Below are positions 26,963 to 35,839 of a DNA stretch of 64,000 bases, piece after piece. The notes beneath the pieces were generated by a model that had not been told where the DNA came from, did no database searches, and saw only the letters and a program-made list of their open reading frames with translations. A program made the translations under genes and the position numbers. The stretch comes from Acinetobacter sp. WCHA55 (GTDB lineage: Bacteria > Pseudomonadota > Gammaproteobacteria > Pseudomonadales > Moraxellaceae), in NCBI RefSeq assembly GCF_002165305.2, contig NZ_CP032286.1, forward strand, positions 1,426,001 to 1,490,000, written 5' to 3'. Each line of letters begins with the position of its first letter. The stretch's first letter is position 1.

Positions 26963-28423
26963 TTATTTTAAGAATTTGCGGCTGACCAAGAATTGCTCTG
27001 TCGCTTCTAAAAGTTTATCGGCATAGACTTCAAGTTTTGCCGTGAGCCAGCCTAAAACAAACCAATCACTGGCTTCAAGTTCGGTCTGTTGAATGTACGC
27101 AGCAGAGGTCGCTAAGATTTGATATTCATGTGCAGCTTGTTGGGCATCATTTAATGCTTTGCTGTATTTCTGCAAATTTTTCACATCATAAATTGACGTT
27201 AGAATAGGAAAGCTAAACTTCAATTCCTTAATTTTCTGCGCCAATACATCTAAGCTTTCAAAGTGGCTAATATCCGCAGCATTTAAGCTTTCTTGTAGCT
27301 GTCGATATTGGTTTTGCAGGGTGTTGTGTGCATAGGTTTTTAAATCTTGCTTTTGCACTTGATCATGTGAACTTAAACTAAAGGCCAATAACTCAAGATA
27401 ATGATGGACGTTCTGCGTCGATTTAACTAAATTTCCAAGCTTTTCTTGAACATATAAAATGTCTTTGGCAAGATTTTCAGTGGTGGTTGGATTTTGTAAA
27501 AATGCACCTAAGGTATCTTGCATGTGTTGCAAATGCTGTAGTTGGTCGAATTGATGCTTAAATGCGCCCAGTTGCATCGCCCATTTATCAGAAATATTGC
27601 TATTCCAGTCCTTAAACAAAGCTAAGGTCAATTGTAAGTGCTCTAAAGCGGTTTGTGCTTGATCAATATGGCTTTGCTCAGCAATACCTGCCGAAATTGC
27701 GGCAATATTGGGCAGTAAGTGCTGCATTTGCTGACCAATCAGTAAACTCAGGTTATGTGCCGCACTTTCTTTTTTTGATAAGATAAATTGCTTTTCAAAG
27801 CGCGCTGGACTCACTGTTTGCTCAAGTGCCAGTAGGTTACCCATTTCGGCTTTACTACGAACATCTAACCACAGTTGATACTTCTTCACCCATTCAAAAC
27901 TAAAAGCCAAAAGCGACTGCACAGAGCCTGATTTGAGTTCAAACTCTACTTCATGGATGGTCTGTTCTCGACCAGATGCACGAACCACACCGACATCCAA
28001 ACAGACTTCAATTTCAGCATCTTCAAACTCAATAACGCGATAGGTACGTTGGATGTCCGTTTCAAAGGTGAGCTTTAACGCAGCCGCATCCGATCCTAAA
28101 GCTTGGGTTAAAATTTGTTGTGCCTCTGGAATAGCTTCATAAATACTGAGGTCGAGTTCAGGAGATGACTCTAACTCACCCAAATTGCGATTATGTTCAA
28201 AACGGTGTAAATGACTTTTACCTGCGGCTTTGAGTGTTTGAATCCAGCAAGTGCCTTCAAGACGCTGACGCAAAGCAGCGCCGTGTTGAGCCAAAAGGCG
28301 GTCAGGCGTATCAAAATACTTGGCTTGAAGATGAATCGTTTCAGATTTTTTAGGATCTAAAGCTTTAAGAAGGGCAGTACGTCGTGCTTCGCTAATCTGA
28401 AATTTTAATTCAATTTCAACCAT
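26963..28423 (-). CDS. CYTH-CHAD paralogue with degenerate CHAD domain
   Basis: This is also 486 residues. The CYTH part is complete: EIELKFQI (ExExK), AALRQRLEG, WIQTLKA and IHEVEFELKSG. In the CHAD part the basic helix has eroded. Where the neighbour reads HQARVAIRRLRSALKS, this protein reads DQAQTALEHLQLTLAL. The second basic motif (neighbour RIRKQVKQLRYSIEF) reads VLAQKIKELKFSFPI. Triphosphatase activity may be retained while polyphosphate binding through CHAD is probably lost. It looks like an old tandem duplicate that has specialised. Confidence 0.9.
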   Translation of the reverse strand: MVEIELKFQISEARRTALLKALDPKKSETIHLQAKYFDTPDRLLAQHGAALRQRLEGTCWIQTLKAAGKSHLHRFEHNRNLGELESSPELDLSIYEAIPEAQQILTQALGSDAAALKLTFETDIQRTYRVIEFEDAEIEVCLDVGVVRASGREQTIHEVEFELKSGSVQSLLAFSFEWVKKYQLWLDVRSKAEMGNLLALEQTVSPARFEKQFILSKKESAAHNLSLLIGQQMQHLLPNIAAISAGIAEQSHIDQAQTALEHLQLTLALFKDWNSNISDKWAMQLGAFKHQFDQLQHLQHMQDTLGAFLQNPTTTENLAKDILYVQEKLGNLVKSTQNVHHYLELLAFSLSSHDQVQKQDLKTYAHNTLQNQYRQLQESLNAADISHFESLDVLAQKIKELKFSFPILTSIYDVKNLQKYSKALNDAQQAAHEYQILATSAAYIQQTELEASDWFVLGWLTAKLEVYADKLLEATEQFLVSRKFLK

Positions 28424-28708
28424 GAAAAATTCCTAATTTGAGGGACTAAGTCAGTGCCAAGCCTTTATGTATTTAGATGCATGATCTGTAGTTTGTTTTT
28501 ATGTGCGCTAAAGGCACATCAATAGATACTCGGATTGTAGCGAAAAAGAGACCGTATGTAAGACTTGACGATACAATAAAATAAAGTTGCCGTGAGAGAT
28601 TGATCAAAAAACAATTCTGTTTTAGTGGAAGCGTGCCCAGAGGCAATTGCACTTTGCAGACTACATATTTTCAGCTATGTTGGTAGAAAACCATCAGGAT
28701 GATGAAAT

Positions 28709-29092
28709 ATGAATGCTCAGGTTGAACCAAAACAGGAAAACGATGCTGAACCAAATTTTCAGTTGCCGATTAAGGACTATCACCAGTTTTATCGTTTTTA
28801 TCTAACAGAACACCGTAATATCATGAGTCGTCGGTTGCATGTAACGGGCAGTTCGATTGGACTGTACTTTTTCTCTAAAGCCATACTTCAACTTAAGCCA
28901 CGTTATTTTATATACGGCTTAGTCTCTGGCTACGCCTGTGCATGGGTAGGTCATTTTGTTTTTGAAAAAAATAAGCCAGCCAGTTTTAAACAGCCTTTGT
29001 ATAGTTTTATTTCGGATTGGCGCATGTTTTCCGATGTTTTACGCGGCAATTTAAGTTTACAAGATCGTACCTTGGACAAAATTCCAAGTTAG
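28709..29092 (+). CDS. Mpo1-like (DUF962) membrane protein
   Basis: This 127-residue DUF962 protein resembles yeast Mpo1, a dioxygenase that alpha-oxidises 2-hydroxy fatty acids. The family histidines are visible in FYLTEHRNIMSRRLHVTG and WVGHFVFEKNKPASF. Two short hydrophobic segments lie between (IGLYFFSKAIL and YFIYGLVSGYACAWVG). The final HPLYS-type motif reads QPLYSFISDW here. The substrate in bacteria is not established. Confidence 0.85.
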   Translation: MNAQVEPKQENDAEPNFQLPIKDYHQFYRFYLTEHRNIMSRRLHVTGSSIGLYFFSKAILQLKPRYFIYGLVSGYACAWVGHFVFEKNKPASFKQPLYSFISDWRMFSDVLRGNLSLQDRTLDKIPS

Positions 29093-29246
29093 TGAAGCAC
29101 TTTGTGACTTCATTATGACAATTTTATGAAAAGCTTGAAATTAACAGTTGCAAAGTCAAGATGAATGTTCTAATAATGATGTCGTTGTTTATATTTTCAT
29201 CAAGTTATATATAAGTGCTTTGAGTTGCAAAGTACTTTAGTTTTCC

Positions 29247-29279
29247 AAGCCTAGAGCGACCTTCTCTAGGCTTTTTTTA
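29247..29279 (+). terminator. Strong orphan terminator
   Basis: AAGCCTAGAG (29247-29256) pairs with CTCTAGGCTT (29264-29273), followed by a run of T. It may end the Mpo1-like transcript or a small RNA. Confidence 0.8.
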
Positions 29280-29301
29280 TATGGATTTTAAATAAAATAT
29301 G

Positions 29302-29361
29302 CGGCTTTTTAGCTTTTATGATGTTGTTTCAACACCACTGGTTTAAAAAGCTAAAAAGCCG
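29302..29361. repeat. 16-bp perfect inverted repeat with 28-base loop
   Basis: CGGCTTTTTAGCTTTT (29302-29317) is the exact reverse complement of 29346-29361. The loop contains a minor hairpin TGTTG-TTT-CAACA. There is no T run on either side, so it is not a standard terminator. Confidence 0.7.
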
Positions 29362-29609
29362 TATCAGATCGCTGCATATCTTTTATTCTTGTTATAAAGT
29401 TGTTGTTTTTATTTTATTCTTGTTGCTTTGTGTATCCATTAAACTGCGAAAGCGGTGGGACTACTATCACTGAAAATAGGTATTTTTATATAGTCTGAGC
29501 TTGGTCGCGGGATTTTTGTGCAAAACAAAGCATCTCCAGCCCCAATACTTTAAAGAATCAGTCACCATTAGCTTTATAATAGAACGACATAACCCAAAGG
29601 TAGAGTTAA

Positions 29610-30230
29610 ATGCGCGGTTTATATTTAATTACAAATGATGATCCTTTAGAGCTACTTTTGGCTAAGTTAGAAGGCGCAATGGCAACACGTGAAGTTGCCA
29701 TTTTGCAGTATCGCCGTAAAAAAGTACCTAAAGAAGAACAGGCTTACGAAGTCGAGTATATGAAAGCGATGTGCGCTGAGTATCGTGTTCCTTTTGTGAT
29801 CAACGATGACTTAGAAATGGCAGTCAAATATGGTGTTGGTGTGCATTTAGGGCAAGGTGATGGCGAAGTTGCCGAAGCTGTCGCGCGCCTGCCAAAAGAT
29901 GTCGTAATTGGTCGTACGTGTTTGAACTCGATTGAGCTAGCTGAAAAGGCAATTGCTGAAGGTGCAACGTACGTCGCTTTTGGTGCAATTTACGCAACTG
30001 AGACCAAGCCAGAAGCAGGCAATATCGGTTTGGAGACTTTAAAGGCAGCCAAAGCCAAATTGAATGTGCCGATTTGTGCGATTGGTGGTTTAACCGTTGA
30101 AAATTCAGGTGAAGTGATAGAAGCGGGTGCCGACCTTTGTGCGGTGATTAGTGATATATTAGGGCTATCAATGTCTGCGATTCCTGATCGTATAGAACAG
30201 TGGGCTGATTTATTTGCATCTAAAGCTTAA
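29610..30230 (+). CDS. thiE: Thiamine phosphate synthase
   Basis: This 206-residue TIM barrel joins the thiazole and pyrimidine phosphates to make thiamine phosphate. Family blocks visible are GLYLITNDD at the start, ILQYRRKK, FVINDDLEMA, GVHLGQGD, IGRTCLNSIELAEKA, YVAFGAIYATETKP and ICAIGGLTVENSGEVIEAGADLCAVIS. It is 42 bases upstream of hemL and probably co-transcribed with it. Confidence 0.93.
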   Translation: MRGLYLITNDDPLELLLAKLEGAMATREVAILQYRRKKVPKEEQAYEVEYMKAMCAEYRVPFVINDDLEMAVKYGVGVHLGQGDGEVAEAVARLPKDVVIGRTCLNSIELAEKAIAEGATYVAFGAIYATETKPEAGNIGLETLKAAKAKLNVPICAIGGLTVENSGEVIEAGADLCAVISDILGLSMSAIPDRIEQWADLFASKA

Positions 30231-30272
30231 GCGTTTTTAGATGTTTTTTTATTTTTTGAGTTGAGTAACTTC

Positions 30273-31571
30273 ATGAGCTTATCTCCAAAGCAAGAACAAT
30301 TGTTTAAACAAGCAAGCAAGCATATTCCGGGTGGTGTGAACTCACCTGTACGTGCATTTAATAGCGTAGGCGGAACGCCTGTCTTTATTGAAAAGGCACA
30401 AGGTGCATACTTGTATGATGTGGATGGTAAGCGCTATGTAGACTATGTGGGTTCATGGGGACCAATGATTTTAGGTCATGCTCATCCTGAAATTATTAAA
30501 GCTGTACAAAGTGCTGCGGTAGATGGTTTAAGTTTTGGTGCACCTACGGTACATGAAACGACGTTGGCCGACATTATTTGCGAAATTATGCCGTCAATTG
30601 AGTTGGTACGTATGACCAATTCAGGTACTGAAGCAACTATGACTGCGATTCGTCTTGCGCGAGGCTACACAGGTCGTGACAAGATTGTAAAATTTGAAGG
30701 CTGTTACCACGGTCACTCAGATTCACTGTTAGTAAAAGCAGGCTCAGGTTTGTTAACTAGCGGTGAAGGGGAAGCGACTTCAGCAGGTGTTCCTGCCGAC
30801 TTCGCCAAACACACACTTACTCTTCCATATAACGATATTGCTACTTTAAAAGAGTGCTTTGCTAAGTTTGGTTCAGAGATTGCAGGGGTGATTGTGGAGC
30901 CTGTGGCAGGGAATATGAACTTAGTCAAACCAATCGAAGGCTTCTTACAAGCGATTCGTGATGTATGTGATGAACATGGTTCTGTTTTTATCATCGATGA
31001 AGTGATGACTGGTTTCCGTGTTGGATTGGGTGGTGCACAAGCTCACTATGGAGTGACTCCTGATTTAACCACTTTAGGTAAAATTATTGGTGCAGGCTTA
31101 CCTGTTGGTGCATTTGGTGGTAAACGAGAAGTGATGGAGTGTATTGCGCCACTGGGTAAAGTTTACCAAGCAGGAACATTGTCGGGGAATCCACTTGCGA
31201 TGCGTGCAGGGATTGAGATGTTTAAACACCTCCGCCAAGATGGTTTCTATGAAAAATTGACGACACAGCTAGAAAAACTTCTTGCTGGCTTACAAGCCGC
31301 GGCTGATGAGGCGGGTATTGCATTTAAAACACAACAAGTAGGTGGTATGTTTGGTTTGTACTTTACCGATCAAGAAGACATTACTAGTTTTGACTCGATG
31401 CTCAAGTGCGATATCGACGCATTCCGTAAATTCTTCCATGGTATGTTAGACCGTGGCGTGAACCTTGCACCTTCAGCATTTGAAGCAGGTTTTATTTCTG
31501 CCGCACATACAGATGAAGACATTGAATTTACTCTTCAGGCCGCAAAAGATGTTTTTGCCAGCATGAAGTAA
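30273..31571 (+). CDS. hemL: Glutamate-1-semialdehyde 2,1-aminomutase
   Basis: This PLP enzyme makes 5-aminolevulinate in the C5 haem pathway. It has 432 residues from the ATG at 30273 ([21 protein letters not shown]). A TTG at 30261 would add four residues and is unlikely. The PLP lysine is in [40 protein letters not shown] and [12 protein letters not shown] complete the class III aminotransferase core. A terminator follows 22 bases after the stop. Confidence 0.96.
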   Translation: MSLSPKQEQLFKQASKHIPGGVNSPVRAFNSVGGTPVFIEKAQGAYLYDVDGKRYVDYVGSWGPMILGHAHPEIIKAVQSAAVDGLSFGAPTVHETTLADIICEIMPSIELVRMTNSGTEATMTAIRLARGYTGRDKIVKFEGCYHGHSDSLLVKAGSGLLTSGEGEATSAGVPADFAKHTLTLPYNDIATLKECFAKFGSEIAGVIVEPVAGNMNLVKPIEGFLQAIRDVCDEHGSVFIIDEVMTGFRVGLGGAQAHYGVTPDLTTLGKIIGAGLPVGAFGGKREVMECIAPLGKVYQAGTLSGNPLAMRAGIEMFKHLRQDGFYEKLTTQLEKLLAGLQAAADEAGIAFKTQQVGGMFGLYFTDQEDITSFDSMLKCDIDAFRKFFHGMLDRGVNLAPSAFEAGFISAAHTDEDIEFTLQAAKDVFASMK

Positions 31572-31593
31572 ATTTTCAGTTCTATCATTATAC

Positions 31594-31620
31594 AGCCCAT
31601 CTTAATCGATGGGCTTTTTT
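31594..31620 (+). terminator. Terminator of thiE-hemL
   Basis: AGCCCATC (31594-31601) pairs with GATGGGCT (31608-31615), followed by TTTTT. Confidence 0.85.
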
Positions 31621-31646
31621 GTATTAGGTATTTGGAGGAATGAAAA

Positions 31647-32072
31647 ATGAAAATCAAACATTGTTTAACGTTGGTAGATGCTGAATTTATACTAAGTCAT
31701 GCTTTTGATTATGCTCAGACGCATTAACTTAATGTAAGTATTGCTGTTGTAGATGAAACAGGAGTTTTACTGACAATGAAGCGAATGGATGGAGCATCGC
31801 CTATGACAGCAAATTTATGTATTGAAAAAGCCAAATGTTCAGCAATGAGTCGTCGCCCATCAAAGTTATTTGAAGACTTGATTCGATCTGGGCAGATGGG
31901 CTTCCTGAGCATGCAAAGCTTTTCGGGAATGCTCGAAGGTGGCGAACCGATTATGTATGAAGGGCAATTGGTTGGAGCAATCGGAGTATCAGGTGCAAAA
32001 TCTTTTCAAGATGCTGAAATTGCGCAACATGCACTTTCTATATTTTTTGCACAGTTCAATTTCGAAACTTGA
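31647..32072 (+). pseudogene. GlcG/HbpS-family (DUF336) gene with one in-frame stop
   Basis: The ATG at 31647 has a good ribosome site (GGAGG). The frame reads MKIKHCLTLVDAEFILSHAF and DYAQTH, then a TAA at 31725-31727. It resumes in the same frame as LNVSIAVVDETGVLLTMKRM and continues through the family motif GEPIMYEGQLVGAIGVSGAKSFQD to the end. The stop could be one C-to-T change from CAA (Gln), and nothing else is broken. Members bind haem or accompany glycolate genes. An internal ATG at 31776 could give only a 98-residue fragment. Confidence 0.85.
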
Positions 32073-32418
32073 GGGCTTCAAAGTAGCTACAAAATATGGT
32101 TGAGTAAAATTCGCAAGGATGCGAGCAATTTTAAAATTCTAGTTGTGAACTAAATCACAATATAAAAAATGGATTATTAAAACAAGATTTTTTTAAAATA
32201 AATAAATCATATATTTATATTAATATGTAAAAATAAAATACATATAATAAAAATTATTTTAAATATTACATGTGGTTTTTGTTACACGAAAAAACATTAA
32301 TTTTGACTATTTTGGTTGGTGATATAAAAATTAAATAATTTTGAAATAAATAATATTCATTTTTATAAATACAACCAATATATTTGCATTTATATTTTCT
32401 GAGGCGTATTTTAACAGT
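32073..32418. other. Very AT-rich gap up to the IS5 element
   Basis: No coding frame of note is present. From about 32150 to 32400 the sequence is almost only A and T. This is the composition of a promoter/upstream region or a xenogeneic-silencer target. The gene it once served may have been removed together with one flank of the IS. Confidence 0.5.
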
Positions 32419-33457
32419 GGCTTTGTTGCATAAAGCCCTTAAAGATAGAGCTTTCCTAAGTTGCTCAAATTTAAGTGACAACTTGGGTATGAGGTCGGCC
32501 TAATTCTGTAAATCTATTTAAAATGGCTATACGAGCATGTACCTCGTTGACTTGGCTTTGAAAGTTCCTAGCACTGAGTTTATCGCCTAATAATTTGATG
32601 CAGTGCATCTTGGTTTCAACCAGACTTCGCTGATGGTAGCCCGACCATTTTTTCCATAGTGTCCTGCCTAAACGTTTAACAGTGCGAAGTAATTCATTTC
32701 GCTCTAGCGAATGAACTTTTTTATCTTTCCAAGGCTTGGCATTTTTTCTAGGTGGAATCACTGCATGTGCTTGCCGATCTGCAATGACCTGTCGGCATTG
32801 CTTGGTGTCATAAGCGCCATCGGTATATACGGAGTCAATCTGCTCATCCAATGGAATCTGATTGAGTAAATCCCCAAGCACCTGTGAATCACTTACATTG
32901 TTGGTCGTGAGCTGAACGGCTCGTATTTGCAGGGTTCTAGCATCTATACCAATATGAAGTTTACACCATTGGCGACGATATTCAGACTGATGCTTTTTAC
33001 GTTTCCATTCACCTTCGCCCAAAAACTTTAAGCCAGTAGAGTCTACGAGTAGATGAAGCCCATCACTGTTTTTCTGATAACTAATTGCAATATCAATATG
33101 CTTTTGTCTTCTACAAAGCGTACTGTAATCTGGTGCTGTCCAATCTAATCCACAAAGTTTAATTAAGCTTTGAACAAAGCCAGTGACCATGCGTAAAGTA
33201 AGTCTAAATAGAGATTTGATCATCAAACAGCATTGAATCGCTATGTCGGAGTAGGTTTGACTTCGACCTTGTTTGCCTTGAGGTTCTGCATACCATTGTG
33301 TTTTTGGATCGAACCAAATGGCAATATTCCCACGATTAATGAGAGCTCGGTTATATGCGGGCCAATTGGTTGTGCGGTAGATTTTGTGTGTAGGCTTCTT
33401 CATTTGGAAATTATATTGCTGAAGAAGCCCTTAAGAACAGCTTTGTGCAACAAAGCC
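32419..33457 (-). mobile_element. IS5-family insertion sequence, 1039 bp
   Basis: The terminal repeats are GGCTTTGTTGCATAAAGC from 32419 and, reverse-complemented from 33457, GGCTTTGTTGCACAAAGC. They enclose one transposase on the minus strand. The 9 bases on each side (TTTAACAGT and TCTAAAATC) do not match, so no target duplication is seen. Confidence 0.92.
32471..33403 (-). CDS. IS5-family transposase
   Basis: This 310-residue protein has the DUF772-like N-terminus (YNRALINRGNIAIWFD) and a DDE_1 core. The catalytic residues are in LLVDSTGLKFLG, SVYTDGAYDTKQC and RSLVETKMHCIKLLGD. It is full length and intact. It resembles the IS903-like group common in Acinetobacter. Confidence 0.93.
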   Translation of the reverse strand: MKKPTHKIYRTTNWPAYNRALINRGNIAIWFDPKTQWYAEPQGKQGRSQTYSDIAIQCCLMIKSLFRLTLRMVTGFVQSLIKLCGLDWTAPDYSTLCRRQKHIDIAISYQKNSDGLHLLVDSTGLKFLGEGEWKRKKHQSEYRRQWCKLHIGIDARTLQIRAVQLTTNNVSDSQVLGDLLNQIPLDEQIDSVYTDGAYDTKQCRQVIADRQAHAVIPPRKNAKPWKDKKVHSLERNELLRTVKRLGRTLWKKWSGYHQRSLVETKMHCIKLLGDKLSARNFQSQVNEVHARIAILNRFTELGRPHTQVVT

Positions 33458-33841
33458 TCTAAAATCTAAAAAGAAAAAGTAAGCTTTAAACCAGTTATAA
33501 AAAACCCATCTCATTTGATGGGCTTTTTTATATTATTTTAGATGCAGAATAAAAAAGAGACGTTAGATAGATAGGGACGAAAGCTTTTCAATATGCGAAG
33601 AGTAGAAAATATATAATTCAGTATTTCTTTACTTGACTGAATTTTTAAATAAAGCATCTGATATAACAGAAAGGCTATAATTCTCCTGAAATACTTGCTG
33701 ATCAGTGTCTTGGATGTATTAAATATGCTTATTGCACTATAAAATGGATGGTTTAGGAGTAAACATATAAAATTCATTAATCGCTATTTGCACAATTGGA
33801 ACTTTCTGGGAACCTAGATGAAGTCACTTTTAGGGGACATG
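33458..33841. other. Gap with an orphan terminator after IS5
   Basis: No gene is visible. A few codons right after the IS (CTA AAA TCT AAA AAG AAA AAG TAA) could be the tail of a lost gene. They are followed by a normal terminator at 33502-33530. The remainder is AT-rich and featureless. Confidence 0.4.
33502..33530 (+). terminator. Terminator without an upstream gene
   Basis: CCCATC (33506-33511) pairs with GATGGG (33518-33523), followed by CTTTTTT. The nearest plus-strand gene before it is the broken GlcG-like one, beyond the IS. Confidence 0.75.
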
Positions 33842-34534
33842 TTAATTACAAATTACGTTGATTAACTCTTGAATGTGAATCTCTAAGGTATCCAAAGTAG
33901 GGAGCGGTAAAATAGTATCCTTAAATATTAAAGGCAGTTCCGTACAGCCTAATATAATGGCATCAATATCATCTTCTTCATGCATTCGTTGCACAATTTG
34001 GAGCATCTGTTTTTGTGTTTCAACGGAAACAATCCCATGCTCTAATTCGTTAGAAATTTTGTCTGCAATAAATAACTGCTCATCCGCGTGAGGCATCACA
34101 ATATTTATTCCAGATTCAACAAAAGGCTTTTTAAAAAACGCTGCCTGCATTGTAAATTGTGTTCCGAATAGCCCAATTTTTGCGTAATTTTGACGTTGTG
34201 CTACCTTTTTTGTCGCCTCCACAATACTTATTAATGGTACTGTCGAATTTGCTTGAAGTTGATCAAAAACAATGTGAGGGGTGTTGCCTGTTAGGGCAAT
34301 AATTTCTGCACCACCAGCAATTAGGCTATTAATTCCTTTCATTAAGTACGAAATCAGCCCATCAAAATCTTCATGCTCACAGAACGCTAAAACTTCAAAT
34401 ACATTTAGGCTCTCGATTGTTAAGTTGGGGAAGAATGTTGGTCCAACTTTTGCCTGTAAGGAGTAAACCAGTTTTTTATAATAAAGCAGAGTCGATTCGG
34501 GTCCTATACCACCAATTAATCCAAGTTTTTTCAT
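33842..34534 (-). CDS. Aspartate/glutamate racemase family protein, first catalytic position Gly
   Basis: This 230-residue protein begins MKKLGLIGGIGPESTLLYYK, typical of the RacX/YgeA group. The second catalytic cysteine is Cys197 in ILGCTELPL. The first position, usually Cys in a CNTxH motif, reads TGNTPH with Gly83. I recall that E. coli YgeA has Thr at this place and works as an L-specific racemase, so an altered active site has a precedent. It starts with a 4-base ATGA overlap with the tautomerase gene, so the two are translationally coupled. Confidence 0.85.
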   Translation of the reverse strand: MKKLGLIGGIGPESTLLYYKKLVYSLQAKVGPTFFPNLTIESLNVFEVLAFCEHEDFDGLISYLMKGINSLIAGGAEIIALTGNTPHIVFDQLQANSTVPLISIVEATKKVAQRQNYAKIGLFGTQFTMQAAFFKKPFVESGINIVMPHADEQLFIADKISNELEHGIVSVETQKQMLQIVQRMHEEDDIDAIILGCTELPLIFKDTILPLPTLDTLEIHIQELINVICN

Positions 34535-34743
34535 TTTTGAGCCTCTAGTCGACGTTCTGTTGTGGTTTTTCCCGCGACACCCCAATTGTCCATTTCAACT
34601 TCATCAATAATGACCATCGTTGTTGCTGGATTTTTATTTAAAACAGTGACTAAGAGCTGAGTAATCCCATTAATAATCTGCTTCTTTTGTTCAATTGTAG
34701 GCGCTTCATTTCCACCTGTCACTTTCACATTTACGAAAGGCAT
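34531..34743 (-). CDS. 4-oxalocrotonate tautomerase-like protein
   Basis: This small tautomerase has 70 residues from the ATG at 34743. That start gives MPFVNVKVTGG, which after Met removal exposes the catalytic Pro1. The upstream Met (MSMPF) would block it, which decides the start. A basic residue and the KTTTERRLEA tail are as in the family. It forms an operon with the racemase, and both are divergent from the LysR gene. Together they suggest breakdown or isomerisation of a small acid. Confidence 0.85.
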   Translation of the reverse strand: MPFVNVKVTGGNEAPTIEQKKQIINGITQLLVTVLNKNPATTMVIIDEVEMDNWGVAGKTTTERRLEAQK

Positions 34744-34847
34744 CGACATTCTCTACACAGTATAAAATTAAGATCTCAAATGTTAGAGGGTATTATTCTT
34801 CAAGAAAATTAAATAATATTGAGTAAATCGTTTAATTTTATTAAATC

Positions 34848-35708
34848 ATGGAAATTAGCCAACTTAAAACGCTTATTGTGCTTATTGAAACTGGAAGTAT
34901 TACTGGTGCAGCAAAAAAGTTAAACCGAGTACCTTCCGCAATTACTATTCGCTTACAGCAGCTTGAGGCGTATTTGGGAGTATCACTTTTTATTCGAGAG
35001 AAAAAAAGTTTAATTGCGACACCCAAAGCATTATTACTGTATCAATATGCAAAGCAAATTGTAGCACTGGCGTATGAAGCTGAAAATACAATCAAAGCTG
35101 ATCAACCTTGTGGGCCTTTACGAGTGGGGGCATTGGAAAGTATGGCGGCAACAAGATTACCCGCACCACTAGCTCAGTTATATTCGATTTATCCTGCAAT
35201 TGAATTGGAACTGGTTACAGGTATACGCGATGGCTTATATCAATCTTTATTGGGTGGCGAGTTAGATGTTGTTCTAATTGGAGATGCTCCTCAAAATCCA
35301 CTGTTGAATCGTTCGCTCATTTATGATGAAGAACTTATAATTATTGCGCCTAAGGGGCATCCTAATATTTTAATGCCTTCAGATGCTGAAAGTGCAACTA
35401 TTCTTGCATTTAAAGAGGGTTGTTCTTATCGGGATCGACTTTTAAACTGGTATCAGTCCTTTAATATCTCACCAAAAAGAATAGCTGAGGTTGCATCCTA
35501 TCACGCAATTCTAGGTGGTGTAGCCGCGGGCATGGGGATTGCGATTATTCCCAAAGCGATGTTCGATACTTTTCCAAATCAAGATTTATTGTCCGTACAT
35601 TATATAGATTCAGCATTAGGACGCATCCAGATTGAATTAATTTGGAGAAAAGAATTAATTTCTGCAAATATACAAGCTTTAGAAAAGTGCCTCCTGAATA
35701 GGACGTAA
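34848..35708 (+). CDS. LysR-type transcriptional regulator
   Basis: This 286-residue regulator has an N-terminal winged HTH (MEISQLKTLIVLIETGSITG, AAKKLNRVPSAITIRLQQLE). A periplasmic-binding-like effector domain follows (about 90-280: CGPLRVGALESMAATRLPAP, GVAAGMGIAIIPKAMF). It is divergent from the tautomerase-racemase pair across 104 bases, so it most likely controls that pair, with its ligand probably their substrate. Confidence 0.93.
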   Translation: MEISQLKTLIVLIETGSITGAAKKLNRVPSAITIRLQQLEAYLGVSLFIREKKSLIATPKALLLYQYAKQIVALAYEAENTIKADQPCGPLRVGALESMAATRLPAPLAQLYSIYPAIELELVTGIRDGLYQSLLGGELDVVLIGDAPQNPLLNRSLIYDEELIIIAPKGHPNILMPSDAESATILAFKEGCSYRDRLLNWYQSFNISPKRIAEVASYHAILGGVAAGMGIAIIPKAMFDTFPNQDLLSVHYIDSALGRIQIELIWRKELISANIQALEKCLLNRT

Positions 35709-35839
35709 ATGATTGATTTAATCTTATGCTCGTATGAAGCTTTGGATGATCTTTTTTTGCATATATTATTGGTCAAACTTATGATGTTTCTAGCGTTTGA
35801 ATAGAAACTATTGAATTCCAAAATAAAAATGGGGGAAGA

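Larger units (their letters stand above)
29093..29609. other. 517-base intergenic region with two hairpins, possible small RNA
   Basis: There is no protein gene. It holds a strong terminator at 29247-29279, 155 bases past the Mpo1-like stop, with TAATAATG at about 29172 as a possible -10 box before it. Farther on, a 16-bp perfect inverted repeat spans 29302-29361. I looked for a thiamine riboswitch before thiE and saw none. Confidence 0.45.

Noticed and set aside
29450-29609. Thiamine pyrophosphate riboswitch before thiE
   Set aside because: The conserved CUGAGA and ACCUGAU-type blocks are absent.
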